From assembly GCA_003385635.1 (NCBI GenBank), contig QQUY01000001.1, forward strand, positions 124,001-188,000: DNA of 64,000 bases, read 5' to 3'. The notes under the pieces were generated by a model. It was not told where the DNA came from. It was given only the letters and a program-made list of their open reading frames with translations, and did no database searches. Below, piece by piece: positions 52,847 to 62,396 of the stretch (its first letter is position 1; every line of letters starts with the position of its first letter). The position numbers and the translations under genes are program-made. Source of the DNA: Acidobacteriota bacterium (GTDB lineage: Bacteria; Acidobacteriota; Blastocatellia; Pyrinomonadales; Pyrinomonadaceae).

Positions 52847-53995
52847 TCAACTTCCCGTACCGGAGATTCCCCTTAGGTCATAAACGATCTTCGGCATCAG
52901 CTCCAGAACACTATCGACCTCGGCTGCGGTATTAAAGCGGCCCAAAGAGAACCTTATCGAACTGGTAGCGATCTCGAACGGAACTTCCATCGCTTTCAAA
53001 ACAGGGGAAACTTTCTGAAGCCCTTCATTGCAGGCTGATCCGGTAGAAACGCAGACGCCGGCGTCGTTCAGCATTGCCACGATCACCTCGCCGTTGGCTC
53101 CTGGAAACGAAACGTTTGAAGTGTTCGGCAGCCTCAGACTATTGATTCCATTGAATATGCAGTTGGGGATTTTTTCTGACAGGCCTTCATCCAGCCTTTC
53201 GCGAAGCTGTTTTACGCGGTCCATTTCCGAGAGATCGGAAGCCAAGGAAGCCGCTGCACCGATGCCGGCGATCGAATGGACAGCCTCTGTACCGGCCCTC
53301 ATCCCCATTTCCTGACCTCCCCCGATGCTTTGCGGCGAGAATGCAGAACCCTTTCGGACGTAAAGAGCACCGATGCCTTTCGGACCGTGAAACTTGTGAG
53401 CCGAGATCGACAGAAGATCGACAGCGGTCCTGGACACATTTATCGGGATCTTGCCCGCAGCGTTTACTGCGTCGACGTGAAAAAGAGCCTGCGATCTTTC
53501 TTTTACGATCGCGGCCGCTTCTTTGACGGGAAAAATTACCCCGGTTTCGTTATTGGCGAGCATCACGGAAACGACAGCGGTTTTTTCGCTAACGGCGGAG
53601 GAAAGTTCGTCGAGATCAATCATTCCGTCGCCGTCCACGCCGAGCCTGGCCACCGTCACGCCGTTCATTTCAAGCAGATCGCATAGATTCCTGATGGCCT
53701 CGTGTTCAACCGCAGTAGTGACGATCTGATCTTTTCTGGGATCGGCAGCCAGAGCGCCCCGGATCGCCCAGTTGTCACTTTCGGTGCCTCCAGACGTAAA
53801 GAAGATCTCGGTGCGATCACCTGCGCCCACAAGCGCGGCGACATTCTCGCGTGCCTTGTCAATTGCCTCGCGCGGTTCCAATGAAAAGCTGTAGGCAGAC
53901 GAAGGATTTCCGTACTGCTCGGATAGGAATGGGATCATCGCCGCCAGAACCGGTCCAGCGGTCTGGGTTGTTGCGTTATTGTCAAAATAGATCAT
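52847..53995 (-). CDS. Cysteine desulfurase, NifS/IscS type
   Basis: A 382-residue PLP enzyme that takes sulfur from cysteine for Fe-S clusters and thio-modifications such as those of tRNA (ttcA lies 2.6 kb away). PLP Lys201 in SAHKFHGPKG, active-site Cys322 in STGSACNEG, and the N-terminal YFDNNATTQ are clear. The short active-site loop marks group I (IscS/NifS) rather than SufS. No iscU/iscA adjoins, so partners lie elsewhere. Divergent from the cyclase gene. Confidence 0.93.
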   Translation of the reverse strand: MIYFDNNATTQTAGPVLAAMIPFLSEQYGNPSSAYSFSLEPREAIDKARENVAALVGAGDRTEIFFTSGGTESDNWAIRGALAADPRKDQIVTTAVEHEAIRNLCDLLEMNGVTVARLGVDGDGMIDLDELSSAVSEKTAVVSVMLANNETGVIFPVKEAAAIVKERSQALFHVDAVNAAGKIPINVSRTAVDLLSISAHKFHGPKGIGALYVRKGSAFSPQSIGGGQEMGMRAGTEAVHSIAGIGAAASLASDLSEMDRVKQLRERLDEGLSEKIPNCIFNGINSLRLPNTSNVSFPGANGEVIVAMLNDAGVCVSTGSACNEGLQKVSPVLKAMEVPFEIATSSIRFSLGRFNTAAEVDSVLELMPKIVYDLRGISGTGS

Positions 53996-54101
53996 CGGCA
54001 GAAGGCCTCTGACAGGCCGATTGCTAAAAATGGGTGGTTAAAACATAATACAAATTATAGGATCAAAAGCTTTACTAGCTCTACTTCACGTTTAGATCAT
54101 T

Positions 54102-55859
54102 GTGGGCGCCGTCTTAAAGATCAAGGAATCAGCCGGAAAGACCTGGGAGTTGACGCTTAAGTCGCATTCTGTCTACTCCATCGGTCGCGCGAAGGACAAC
54201 AGCATAGTCCTCAACGACCGGCGTGTGTCCAGAAAGCATGCGCACATTGCCTCGAATGGCGATCAATTTGTGATCGTCGACGGGGTATATGAGGACGGTG
54301 AGCTAAAGCGCAGCGTCAACAAGGTCTTCGTTAACGGAAAACCCGTGCTCGAAAAGCCGCTCGATCCGGGCGACGTGATCACAATAGGAACCTCCCAGCT
54401 CCGGTACGAAAACATACCCGATCCCAAGCCTGCTGTACCTCCGGGGGCAGATCCTGCAATTCATCGAAGCGACATGTCTGCCTCGATGCACGCTGGCCTT
54501 ACCGAGAGCTCAAAGCCTGTTAACTACGACAACAAGCCGATCGGCAAGAACCAGATGGTGATGTCCGCGAACGAGATCATGGAGCGGAGCACTTCGAAGC
54601 CGAAGGCGTCCGAAGAGTTCGTCTCCCTCGACAAGATCGGAAGCCTGTCGAACGACGAGGAAGTAAAGGACCTTCGCCGCAAAGCCCAGATCCTTGAAAT
54701 GCTCTACGAAATGAGCAAGACGCTGGGCACCGTCTTTGATCTCAAAGAGATATTCGAGAAGGCGACGGACCTGATCTTTCGCGTAACACCCTCTGAGCGA
54801 GTTGTTGCACTTCTAGCGGACGAGACCCTTGACGGAAAGATCCTCGATTACAGCCTTTATACAATTGCGGCAAAAACACGTGGAGTTGAGTCTGAAGAAT
54901 CCGCAGAGCGTCTTACCGTCAGCCGGACGATCACGCAAAAAGTAATGCGCGAGAAGGTAGCCCTTCTTTCGCAGGATGCTAAATCGGACGAAGAGTTTTC
55001 CGGCGCCGAGTCCATCGTTGCACAAGGTGTTCGATCTACGATTTGCGCGCCTTTGATCACTGAATCCAACGTTCACGGCGTCGTCTATGCGGACCGGCTG
55101 GACCCGTTCGCCACCTTCAGCCAGGACGACCTCGAATTGATCAGTGCCGTCGCTGCGCAGACCGCGGTTGCCGTCGAGACGATAAAGGCTCACAAGCGGC
55201 TGGCGAGGGAAGAAGTAGCGCGCGCCAACTACTCCCGATTCATGCCAGAGTATGTGGTTAAGGAACTGCTTGAGAAACCGGACTCGTTCAGGTTGGGCGG
55301 AGTGAACCAGACTGTTACGGTCCTGTTCGCTGATATTCGCGGGTTCACGGCGTTCTCCGAATCTGAAAAGCCGGAACGAGTCGTTAATTTACTCAACAAG
55401 TATTTCACCGCAATGACGGACATCATCTTTGAGCACGGGGGAACTCTCGACAAGTACCTCGGCGATGGGTTGATGGCCATATTCGGTGCCCCAAACGTTT
55501 CAGACCAGGACGCCGATAATGCCGTGAAAGCTGCGATCGCAATGCAAAATGCCCTGGTGGATCTCAACGCCGAGCTAAAGTCGTCCGGATTCGCCGAAAT
55601 AGCGATCGGAATCGGACTTCATACCGGAGTGGCGACGATCGGATACATCGGTTCGGAAAAACGTTCCGAGTACACAGCCATCGGCGACACGGTCAACCTT
55701 GCCTCTCGCCTCGAATCAGCCGCCGCTGGCGGCCAGATCCTGATCAGTGAAGCCACTGGCCGGGCCTGCACCGAATCCTTCCAGATCAGAAAGTGTCAGC
55801 CTCTTCAAGTGCGCAATCGGGTACAGCCTGTTTCTTTGTTTGAAGTGAAATGGAATTAG
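54102..55859 (+). CDS. FHA-GAF class III adenylate cyclase
   Basis: A 585-residue protein: an FHA domain (about 25-105; SIGRAKDNSIVLNDRRVSRKH, phosphothreonine-binding residues present), a GAF domain (about 195-365), and a class III nucleotide cyclase domain (about 400-560). The metal aspartates are Asp411 (VLFADIRGF) and Asp455 (YLGDGLMAIFG). DKYLGDG and AIGDTVNLASR carry the Lys and Asp that favour ATP, so it is an adenylate cyclase rather than guanylate. Translation starts at GTG 54102. Just upstream of mreB. Confidence 0.9.
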   Translation: MGAVLKIKESAGKTWELTLKSHSVYSIGRAKDNSIVLNDRRVSRKHAHIASNGDQFVIVDGVYEDGELKRSVNKVFVNGKPVLEKPLDPGDVITIGTSQLRYENIPDPKPAVPPGADPAIHRSDMSASMHAGLTESSKPVNYDNKPIGKNQMVMSANEIMERSTSKPKASEEFVSLDKIGSLSNDEEVKDLRRKAQILEMLYEMSKTLGTVFDLKEIFEKATDLIFRVTPSERVVALLADETLDGKILDYSLYTIAAKTRGVESEESAERLTVSRTITQKVMREKVALLSQDAKSDEEFSGAESIVAQGVRSTICAPLITESNVHGVVYADRLDPFATFSQDDLELISAVAAQTAVAVETIKAHKRLAREEVARANYSRFMPEYVVKELLEKPDSFRLGGVNQTVTVLFADIRGFTAFSESEKPERVVNLLNKYFTAMTDIIFEHGGTLDKYLGDGLMAIFGAPNVSDQDADNAVKAAIAMQNALVDLNAELKSSGFAEIAIGIGLHTGVATIGYIGSEKRSEYTAIGDTVNLASRLESAAAGGQILISEATGRACTESFQIRKCQPLQVRNRVQPVSLFEVKWN

Positions 55860-55947
55860 GCTACAATGACGGAATCCCGAACGCAGCAATAGTCAGTCGA
55901 CAAATCGCGGAAATTGTTGCGGTTGAGGCTTTCGTGGCCGTTCTTTT

Positions 55948-57024
55948 GTGCAGATGGCACTCTCTTCACTCAAAAAACTCGTAACCAATTACCTTGCCAT
56001 TGATATGGGCACGGCCAACACCGTCATCGCAGTTCGAGGACGGGATGTGGTCGTCGACGAGCCGTCCCTGGTCGCAGTAAGCGAGACAAAGGACGAGATC
56101 GTCGCGGTGGGTATCGAAGCGGCCGAAATGCGGGGTCGGGAAGGACGCGACATCGTAGTGGTCGCTCCTCTCAGTGCCGGAGTGGTCGCGGATTACGAAA
56201 AGACAAAGCACATGCTCGCAAGCTTTGTAAAGAAGGCGAAGAGCGGCGGTTCTCAGGTGACCAGGGAAGCGGTTTTAAGCGTGCTTTCCGACATCACGCA
56301 CGTCGAACAGCGGGCGATGCTGAATGCGGCCGAGGAATCGGGCATTGGAAAGGTTTATATGGTGGAAGAGGGTCTCGCGGCCGCGTTTGGCGTAGGCGTC
56401 GATCCTGCCGACAAGAGAGCGTCCGCCGTCGTGGATATCGGTTCTGCCTCCACGAACATTGCTGTTGTAACGAAAGGCGTCATTTCACATTCCAAATCAG
56501 AGAGGCTTGGAAGCGATGAGATCAACGAGGCCATCACTCTCCACATCAAGCGAAATCTCGGATTGCAGATAGGGACTGAGACGGCCGAAGAGATTAAACG
56601 TAACTTTGTTTCTGCGGTCGTTCCTGAAGACCTCGAGGCTGAGATGCAGGTTCGCGGAAGGGATCTTCAGACCGGAAGCCCGCACGCCGTAACCATAACT
56701 GCCGGAGAGGTTTATCCGATCGCCGAACGGATCGTCCGCCGGATTGCCGAGGTTGTCAAAGATACGCTTACAGAGTTGCGTCCGGAGATCGCGGCAGATA
56801 TTTACGACCGCGGGATCGTGCTTACTGGCGGAGGCGCCCTGCTGCGTGACGTCGACAAATACATCCGCGAGTTTATAGATCTCTCGGTGATCATCCCTGA
56901 CGAGCCGCGGTACGCATCGGTCCGAGGTTTGCTGAAGATGTTCGACGTTCCGGAACATCTCGAGCGCGTCGCCAGGAACGAACCCGGAATCCTCGCCGAC
57001 TCGGAAGTGTCTTTTGAGACTTAG
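55948..57024 (+). CDS. mreB: MreB/actin-like cell-shape protein
   Basis: A 358-residue actin-like ATPase. NYLAIDMGTANTVIAVRG (phosphate 1), VVDIGSASTNIAVV (phosphate 2) and IVLTGGGALLRDVDKYI (adenosine site) are the family motifs. Polymerises under the membrane to direct side-wall growth. No mreC/mreD follow, as they usually do, so this copy is isolated or a paralogue. Starts at GTG 55948, or ATG 55954. Confidence 0.95.
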   Translation: MQMALSSLKKLVTNYLAIDMGTANTVIAVRGRDVVVDEPSLVAVSETKDEIVAVGIEAAEMRGREGRDIVVVAPLSAGVVADYEKTKHMLASFVKKAKSGGSQVTREAVLSVLSDITHVEQRAMLNAAEESGIGKVYMVEEGLAAAFGVGVDPADKRASAVVDIGSASTNIAVVTKGVISHSKSERLGSDEINEAITLHIKRNLGLQIGTETAEEIKRNFVSAVVPEDLEAEMQVRGRDLQTGSPHAVTITAGEVYPIAERIVRRIAEVVKDTLTELRPEIAADIYDRGIVLTGGGALLRDVDKYIREFIDLSVIIPDEPRYASVRGLLKMFDVPEHLERVARNEPGILADSEVSFET

Positions 57025-57127
57025 TCAAAAGCAAGTTTCGGGTTCCAAGTTTCGAGAAAGAAGTTCCAGTTTCCAAATCTTTTGTTCCTTTTGTAACCGA
57101 GACTTCGGATCATCGGGAGATCGGATT

Positions 57128-57225
57128 GAGTCCCAAAGGGACGGAAATATGTTTGCCCCGTACAAGCCGAAGGCGCACTGCGGGGTTTTGAATACCCTTC
57201 CTTTTTTAGCCGCGGAGCGGCGATA
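57128..57225 (+). repeat. GAGTCCC-GGGAC element, copy 2
   Basis: About 98 bp of the same design as 37235: GAGTCCCAAAGGGAC, GCCCCGTACAAGCC...CGGGG, and GCCGCGGAGCGGC. Confidence 0.78.
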
Positions 57226-57226
57226 A

Positions 57227-57301
<75 letters not shown>

Positions 57302-57321
57302 CTAGTCACTTCAAAACTAAA

Positions 57322-57635
57322 CAGACTCAACAGACCCGACAGACCCAACAGACCCAAAAGACCCCGCAGACTCAACAGACTCAACAGACCCGATAGACCC
57401 GATAGACTCAACAGACCCGACAGACCCAAAAGACCCGATACACCCGATAGACTCAACAGACTCAACAGACCCGATAGACCCGATAGACTCAACAGACCCG
57501 ACAAACCCTAAAGACCCGATACACCCGACAGACCCAAAAGACCCGACAGACCCCGCAGACTCAACAGACCCGACAGACCCGACAGACCCGACAGACCCGA
57601 CAGACCCAAAAGAACCCGCAGACTCAACAGACTCA
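57322..57635. repeat. Long array of a degenerate 9-bp unit
   Basis: About 35 units of AGAC(C/T)C(G/A)A(C/T/A), such as AGACCCGAC, AGACTCAAC, AGACCCGAT and AGACCCAAA. Being a multiple of 3, it leaves frames open on the minus strand that would read SVG/SVE/SIG-type tripeptides, but no gene is credible. Not a CRISPR: there are no unique spacers. Upstream of cdaA. Confidence 0.9.
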
Positions 57636-57783
57636 TTTAACTCCCTCCCCAACCCATTGCCCCTCAGGGTGAATCGAAGCCTTTGTGATATTCTAAAAAG
57701 CGCCGATTTCTGCCTTCGCTGAAGGTGGAATTCCGGTTCTTACAAGAGGCTGGAAGTGGTCCGGCGATCCGCAAAAACTACCG

Positions 57784-58638
57784 ATGGAAGAGTACATACC
57801 GGCGTTGGCGACCCTAAGGACGGTGCTGGACATTGCTTTGGTGTTCATCATCGTGTACGTCGTTCTGCGCCTTCTTCGCGGTACAAGGGCGGTACCCACG
57901 ATCGTCGGCATCGTGATCCTTTCGCTCCTCTATTGGCTTGCACTCGCCCAGGACCTCCAGACTCTTGAATTCGTACTCAGATCAGCCGTCTTCTATATCG
58001 GCGTCATGATAATCGTGCTGTTCCAGTCGGAGATCCGGCAGGCGCTGATCTATTTCGGCAACAGATTAAGGGTGCCTTTTTTCCGTGGTCAGAGAACGCC
58101 GGGCGAAGGAGTCTACGATGAAGTGGTCCTTGCGGTCACGACGCTCGCCTCTTCAAAGACGGGCGCGCTGATAGTTCTCGAACGCGGAGTCGGATTAAGG
58201 AACTTCATCGAAGCTGGAGTGAGGATTGATGCTGTGCTCAGCTACGACCTGCTCGTCACCGTATTCGATCCGACCACTCCCCTTCACGATGGCGCAGTTA
58301 TCATTCGGCATGACAGGATCGCGGCGGCCTCTTGCTTCTTGCCGCTGACCAAGAACCCCAGCATTTCTAGAGAGCTGGGAACTCGCCACAGAGCTGCTAT
58401 CGGTGTGACCGAAGGAACAGATGCGATATCGATCGTCGTATCGGAAGAGACAGGCCTGATCTCATTCATTGAAGGCGGGAAGATCGAAAGGAACCTCACG
58501 ACGAAACAACTTAAGAGACTGCTGTCAAATGCAATGGAAGCGCCGTACAAGGACATCGAACAACTGAAGATGGCTGAAAAGGAAGAGATTCCTGCGGAGA
58601 AGCTTTCCGAATCTGACAATAAGGTCACCGTTGGATAA
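57784..58638 (+). CDS. cdaA: Diadenylate cyclase CdaA
   Basis: A 284-residue membrane enzyme that makes c-di-AMP, an essential second messenger for osmotic, potassium and wall control. Three N-terminal helices (about 12-90) lead to the DisA_N domain with DGA at 169-171 (LHDGAVII) and RHR at 201-203 (GTRHRAAIG), both complete. C-terminal tail of about 40 residues beyond the usual CdaA. cdaR follows 24 bp downstream. Typical length 270-280. Confidence 0.95.
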   Translation: MEEYIPALATLRTVLDIALVFIIVYVVLRLLRGTRAVPTIVGIVILSLLYWLALAQDLQTLEFVLRSAVFYIGVMIIVLFQSEIRQALIYFGNRLRVPFFRGQRTPGEGVYDEVVLAVTTLASSKTGALIVLERGVGLRNFIEAGVRIDAVLSYDLLVTVFDPTTPLHDGAVIIRHDRIAAASCFLPLTKNPSISRELGTRHRAAIGVTEGTDAISIVVSEETGLISFIEGGKIERNLTTKQLKRLLSNAMEAPYKDIEQLKMAEKEEIPAEKLSESDNKVTVG

Positions 58639-58662
58639 GAAAGTGCGGAAAAGAACTGGCTG

Positions 58663-59601
58663 ATGTTCACATTGCCCACAAGCAAGATCATAGAAAAAGA
58701 AGAACGGAACAAACTGTTCCGATACATCTTCAAGCGGATCTTTATAGACGACTGGTTTATGAAGCTGGTCGCACTGGTGATCACCATTACGCTTTGGCTG
58801 GGAGTTACGGGATTGCAGACCCCGGCGACCACCAGGATCCGCGGAGTTTCACTCAATCCGCTAATCGCCAACGATCTTGAGATGACCAACGCGCCGGTGA
58901 CAGAGGTTGATCTCGTATTGCGAGGCGCCAAGCAGAGGCTCGATCAGCTTCTTCCAAGAGACCTTGCGGTTTCGCTTGATCTCCGCGACATCGGGCCGGG
59001 CGATCGAACTGTTCAGATAACGCCCCAGAACATCTCGGTCGATCTTCCGAATGGGGTCGAGATAGTAGAGATACAGCCAAACAAGATCGCGTTAAAGCTC
59101 GAAACCGTTAAGGAAGTCGTCGTTCCTATCAGGGTCGAGACCCAGGGTGCGCCGGCAGCGGGTTACGAACTCTACACAACGAACGTAGCCCCGGAAACGG
59201 TGAGAGTTAGAGGGCCGGAGAGCTTTGTAGAGGCACTAACCTATGTATCGACCGACCCCGTGGAGATCGCTGGAGCGTCCGGAGAATTTGCCGTTCAGCA
59301 GATCCCTCTGAATGTTGTTAACCCAAAGGTGACACTAATCAGTGCGGCAACGGCGAATGTAAGCGTGAGGATCGGAAGAAAGCGGATCGAACGACTGATG
59401 GTCGTTCCGTACGAGACTCAAAATCGAAGCGGCCGCGCAAGCCTTCTCTTTTTCGGGCCTTCGGATGTGATAGAGGCATTGACGCCTCAAGATGTGATCA
59501 TTGTGGAAGAGACCGATGATCAGGGGCGTTCAGTGTTGAGAATCGTGCTGCCGCCCGAAGCCGAGGATGTCGAGATAAGGGACCAGAAGTTCCGCGAATA
59601 G
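58663..59601 (+). CDS. cdaR: CdaR-like YbbR-domain protein
   Basis: A 312-residue protein with one N-terminal helix (LVALVITITLWLGVTGL, about 34-50) and extracytoplasmic YbbR-like beta domains (VPIRVETQGAPAAGYEL..., VRVRGPESFVEALTYVST). CdaR binds CdaA and modulates its activity. The usual third gene, glmM, is not here. Probably one transcript with cdaA. Confidence 0.9.
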   Translation: MFTLPTSKIIEKEERNKLFRYIFKRIFIDDWFMKLVALVITITLWLGVTGLQTPATTRIRGVSLNPLIANDLEMTNAPVTEVDLVLRGAKQRLDQLLPRDLAVSLDLRDIGPGDRTVQITPQNISVDLPNGVEIVEIQPNKIALKLETVKEVVVPIRVETQGAPAAGYELYTTNVAPETVRVRGPESFVEALTYVSTDPVEIAGASGEFAVQQIPLNVVNPKVTLISAATANVSVRIGRKRIERLMVVPYETQNRSGRASLLFFGPSDVIEALTPQDVIIVEETDDQGRSVLRIVLPPEAEDVEIRDQKFRE

Positions 59602-59655
59602 CCAACATTGATGTCGGCTCTGTCAGTAGTTCCCTTAGCAGTTCTGTAAAAAACG

Positions 59656-61821
59656 ATGAAGCGAATATTTTCCTTATGTTCAGTAGGGATACTGCTTGCG
59701 GTGTCTCTTGCGGCCCAGGTCCCCGAGCGTGTTCATATCAAGATCCTACGCGCTGAGGACCATCGGGCCGTTGATGCGGAACTCCTCAAACTGCTTGCCG
59801 ACAGGCGTGCGGAGGTCAGGGAGAGAGCTTTACTGGCTGTCGGAAGGATCGGCGATCATTCGACCGTTGCCGAGGTTGAAGAGCTTCTGGGCGACAGCGA
59901 GCCTTCAGTTTCTGTAATGGCAGCGTTCGCGCTCGGAGAGATCGAATCGATAAAGGCCTCCGAGGCGATTATCAAAATTCTTGCCGATGAGCGGTCCCCT
60001 GATTCATTGCGCGCTGCGGCTGTCGAAGCCGCAGGAAAGATCGCCGGCGCGAACTCTTCCGATGAGAGCTCAAGACGGCTCGGCGAAGCGATCCTGAGAA
60101 CGCTCGAGCGCGAATCAGAGCGTACGGATCGGCAGTCAAAGGACGTTGTTCTATTCGGACTGACTGCGGCGCTACGTGCACGTCCGGAAGGTGCCGATCA
60201 GACGATCGAGAAGTTCTTTGACAGCAAAGATGCGAGAATCCGCGCAGATGCGGCCAATGCCTATTCGAGGGTTCGGGGCAAGAGTGCCTTTAAGAAGCTT
60301 CAGGCGATGTTACTTGCTGATGATGATCCTATCGTAAGGGCGAATGCCGCAAGAGCTTTGGGCGCCGCCGAGGACAAGACGGCCCTGAAGCTTCTCTTTG
60401 AGGCATCCGAAACGGACGAAGATTCGCGAGTCCGAGTCAACGCGATGCGTTCCGTCGGAGCGCTTGGAGAAGCGGATAACACTGATCGGGTCAGGAAACG
60501 GGTCGATGATCTCTTTGCTATATACAGCTCGTCAAAGATCAAAGATCCGACCGAACAGAACGAGTTGCTCGAGGCGGTCACGGCGTTGGGAAGGATGGCT
60601 TCGGGCAGCGGCAGCAAGGAAGTTCTTGATCTACTGAAGAATGTCAGCAAGGCGACCGACTATTCGGCGATCGAGGTTGAAGCTGCAATAGCAAGGGTTG
60701 ATCCGGCGGGGTATTGGCTCTACCTTGATGCACGTGTGAAGCAACAGGCGCCTACCTGGAGGTCAATGAGCTCGGCATTCGGCGCTATCTCGGCGATCGC
60801 TGACGAATTGAAGAAACCGGAGAACGGTCCCGTCCGATCGAAGATGATCGAACACTTTGGGAAAGCTGTACCCTTGCATTCGGGACCTTTGGACGATTTA
60901 GGAGCCGTCATTCTCGCGGTCCCTTCGTTCGTGCGGATGCTTGCAGATCTTGAACCGGATAATTTGGACCTTATCCTCCGGGGATACCTTTTGAACCGCG
61001 ACGCTTTCGTCCGCGCTTCTGCGGCATCAGTGATCGGTGATAGGCCGGCAAATGCTGAAAACATCGAGGCGTTGATCAAAGCCTATCGGGTTTCTCTCGA
61101 GACCGACAAGGATTACAACGACGCGCAAATGTCGATCCTGTCGGCACTCGTAAAACTTGACAAGGAAAAGGCAAAGCCGTCGCTTTCTTTTGCATTAAAG
61201 CACTACGACTACCTGATACGCCAACAGGCGCTCGGGCTTATCGAGTCGAACGATTTCGCCGCAGGCTTTCCGGACGCGAAAGCGATCTCGAACGGAGTGA
61301 GGGATCATGATCCTAAGAATTTCTCAAAGCTCGGCCAGGTCTTGAACTCAGACGGTGATTACAAGCGAGCGATCTCTCGTAGGAACGGATCGGTGGCCGC
61401 GGTCGTAGACACTGCCAAAGGCAGGTTCGAGATTGAGCTCTTTCCTGAAGAGGCGCCGCTGACCGTAGATAATTTCGTAAAGCTTGCCGAGAAAGGCTAC
61501 TTTGACGGAATTGATATACATCGCGTAGTAGCGAATTTCGTCGTTCAGGATGGTGATCCGCGAGGAGACGGAAACGGTGGGCCGGGATGGTCTATCCGTT
61601 GTGAGATCAACAGGCTGCCGTATGGCCGCGGTGCGGTCGGAATGGCGCTTTCGGGGAAAGACACGGGCGGTTCTCAGTGGTTCGTCACGCATTCTCCGCA
61701 GCCGCATCTCGACGGCGGATATACCGTTTTTGGCAAGGTAAATGAAACCGGAATGTTGATCGTAGATCGTCTCGTAAGGGGCGACAGGATCGAGAAGATC
61801 GAGATCGTGACGAGGCCGTAG
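59656..61821 (+). CDS. HEAT-repeat protein fused to a cyclophilin domain
   Basis: A 721-residue exported protein. A signal peptide (SLCSVGILLAVSLAAQ) is followed by many HEAT/ARM-like helical pairs (about 25-560; LLADRRAEVRERALLAVGRIGD is one). The C-terminus is a cyclophilin-type peptidyl-prolyl isomerase (about 577-720; FEIELFPEEAPLTVDNFV and SGKDTGGSQWFVTHSPQPHLDG, the active-site region). This joins a protein-binding solenoid to a prolyl isomerase outside the inner membrane. Downstream of cdaAR, about 54 bp apart. Confidence 0.88.
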   Translation: MKRIFSLCSVGILLAVSLAAQVPERVHIKILRAEDHRAVDAELLKLLADRRAEVRERALLAVGRIGDHSTVAEVEELLGDSEPSVSVMAAFALGEIESIKASEAIIKILADERSPDSLRAAAVEAAGKIAGANSSDESSRRLGEAILRTLERESERTDRQSKDVVLFGLTAALRARPEGADQTIEKFFDSKDARIRADAANAYSRVRGKSAFKKLQAMLLADDDPIVRANAARALGAAEDKTALKLLFEASETDEDSRVRVNAMRSVGALGEADNTDRVRKRVDDLFAIYSSSKIKDPTEQNELLEAVTALGRMASGSGSKEVLDLLKNVSKATDYSAIEVEAAIARVDPAGYWLYLDARVKQQAPTWRSMSSAFGAISAIADELKKPENGPVRSKMIEHFGKAVPLHSGPLDDLGAVILAVPSFVRMLADLEPDNLDLILRGYLLNRDAFVRASAASVIGDRPANAENIEALIKAYRVSLETDKDYNDAQMSILSALVKLDKEKAKPSLSFALKHYDYLIRQQALGLIESNDFAAGFPDAKAISNGVRDHDPKNFSKLGQVLNSDGDYKRAISRRNGSVAAVVDTAKGRFEIELFPEEAPLTVDNFVKLAEKGYFDGIDIHRVVANFVVQDGDPRGDGNGGPGWSIRCEINRLPYGRGAVGMALSGKDTGGSQWFVTHSPQPHLDGGYTVFGKVNETGMLIVDRLVRGDRIEKIEIVTRP

Positions 61822-61832
61822 CGGCACTGACA

Positions 61833-62381
61833 ATGCAGGATATCGAGGAACTCAGCAAATCAAGAGCATACGAGGACAGAACGCTCACAAAGCAGGAAAG
61901 AAAGCAGATCGAGGTTGAAGAAAGCCTTGAAACGCTTTCGCGTTATCTGGACGGCCTGTTCCGCATTCCGGGCACAGGCTGGCGTTTCGGCCTCGATTCG
62001 CTGATCGGCCTTGTTCCGAACGTAGGGGACATCTCAACGGCGTTGGTCTCGTTTTATATTCTTGTGGCAGGTGTTCGGTACGGCGTGCCGAAGATTACTC
62101 TTCTTCGGATGGCTGTGAATATAGGACTCGATTACCTGGTCGGCGTCATTCCGTTTGTTGGAGACGCATTCGATTTCTTTTGGAAAGCGAACCAGCAGAA
62201 CATGGACCTGATCAAGCGATACGGTCAGGGAAAGGGAAGCGGCACGGGCGGCGACTATGTCTTTGTAGCAGTAACGATCGCGATACTGATCGGTATTCTC
62301 GCGGGTTCGATATTCCTCAGCCTTTTCATCATTTGGGTGATCATCGGCGGGTTGTGGTCATTCCTTGCACAGCTAGGATAA
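61833..62381 (+). CDS. DUF4112 membrane protein
   Basis: A 182-residue protein: a charged helical N-terminus, then RIPGTGWRFGLDSLIGLVPNVGDISTAL and NIGLDYLVGVIPFVGDAFDFFWKANQQN, the two glycine-rich halves of DUF4112, and a final strong hydrophobic helix. Function unknown. Starts 11 bp after the HEAT-cyclophilin gene, likely the same transcript. Confidence 0.88.
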   Translation: MQDIEELSKSRAYEDRTLTKQERKQIEVEESLETLSRYLDGLFRIPGTGWRFGLDSLIGLVPNVGDISTALVSFYILVAGVRYGVPKITLLRMAVNIGLDYLVGVIPFVGDAFDFFWKANQQNMDLIKRYGQGKGSGTGGDYVFVAVTIAILIGILAGSIFLSLFIIWVIIGGLWSFLAQLG

Positions 62382-62396
62382 TTCTCTCGTTGAATG

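Noticed and set aside
57322-57635. CRISPR array.
   Set aside because: Units are contiguous 9-mers without unique spacers, and no cas gene is present.
57317-57652. A 111-codon minus-strand frame reading Ser-Val-Gly/Glu tripeptides.
   Set aside because: It is the translation of the 9-bp array, kept open only because the unit is a multiple of 3; no start signal or homologous domain.
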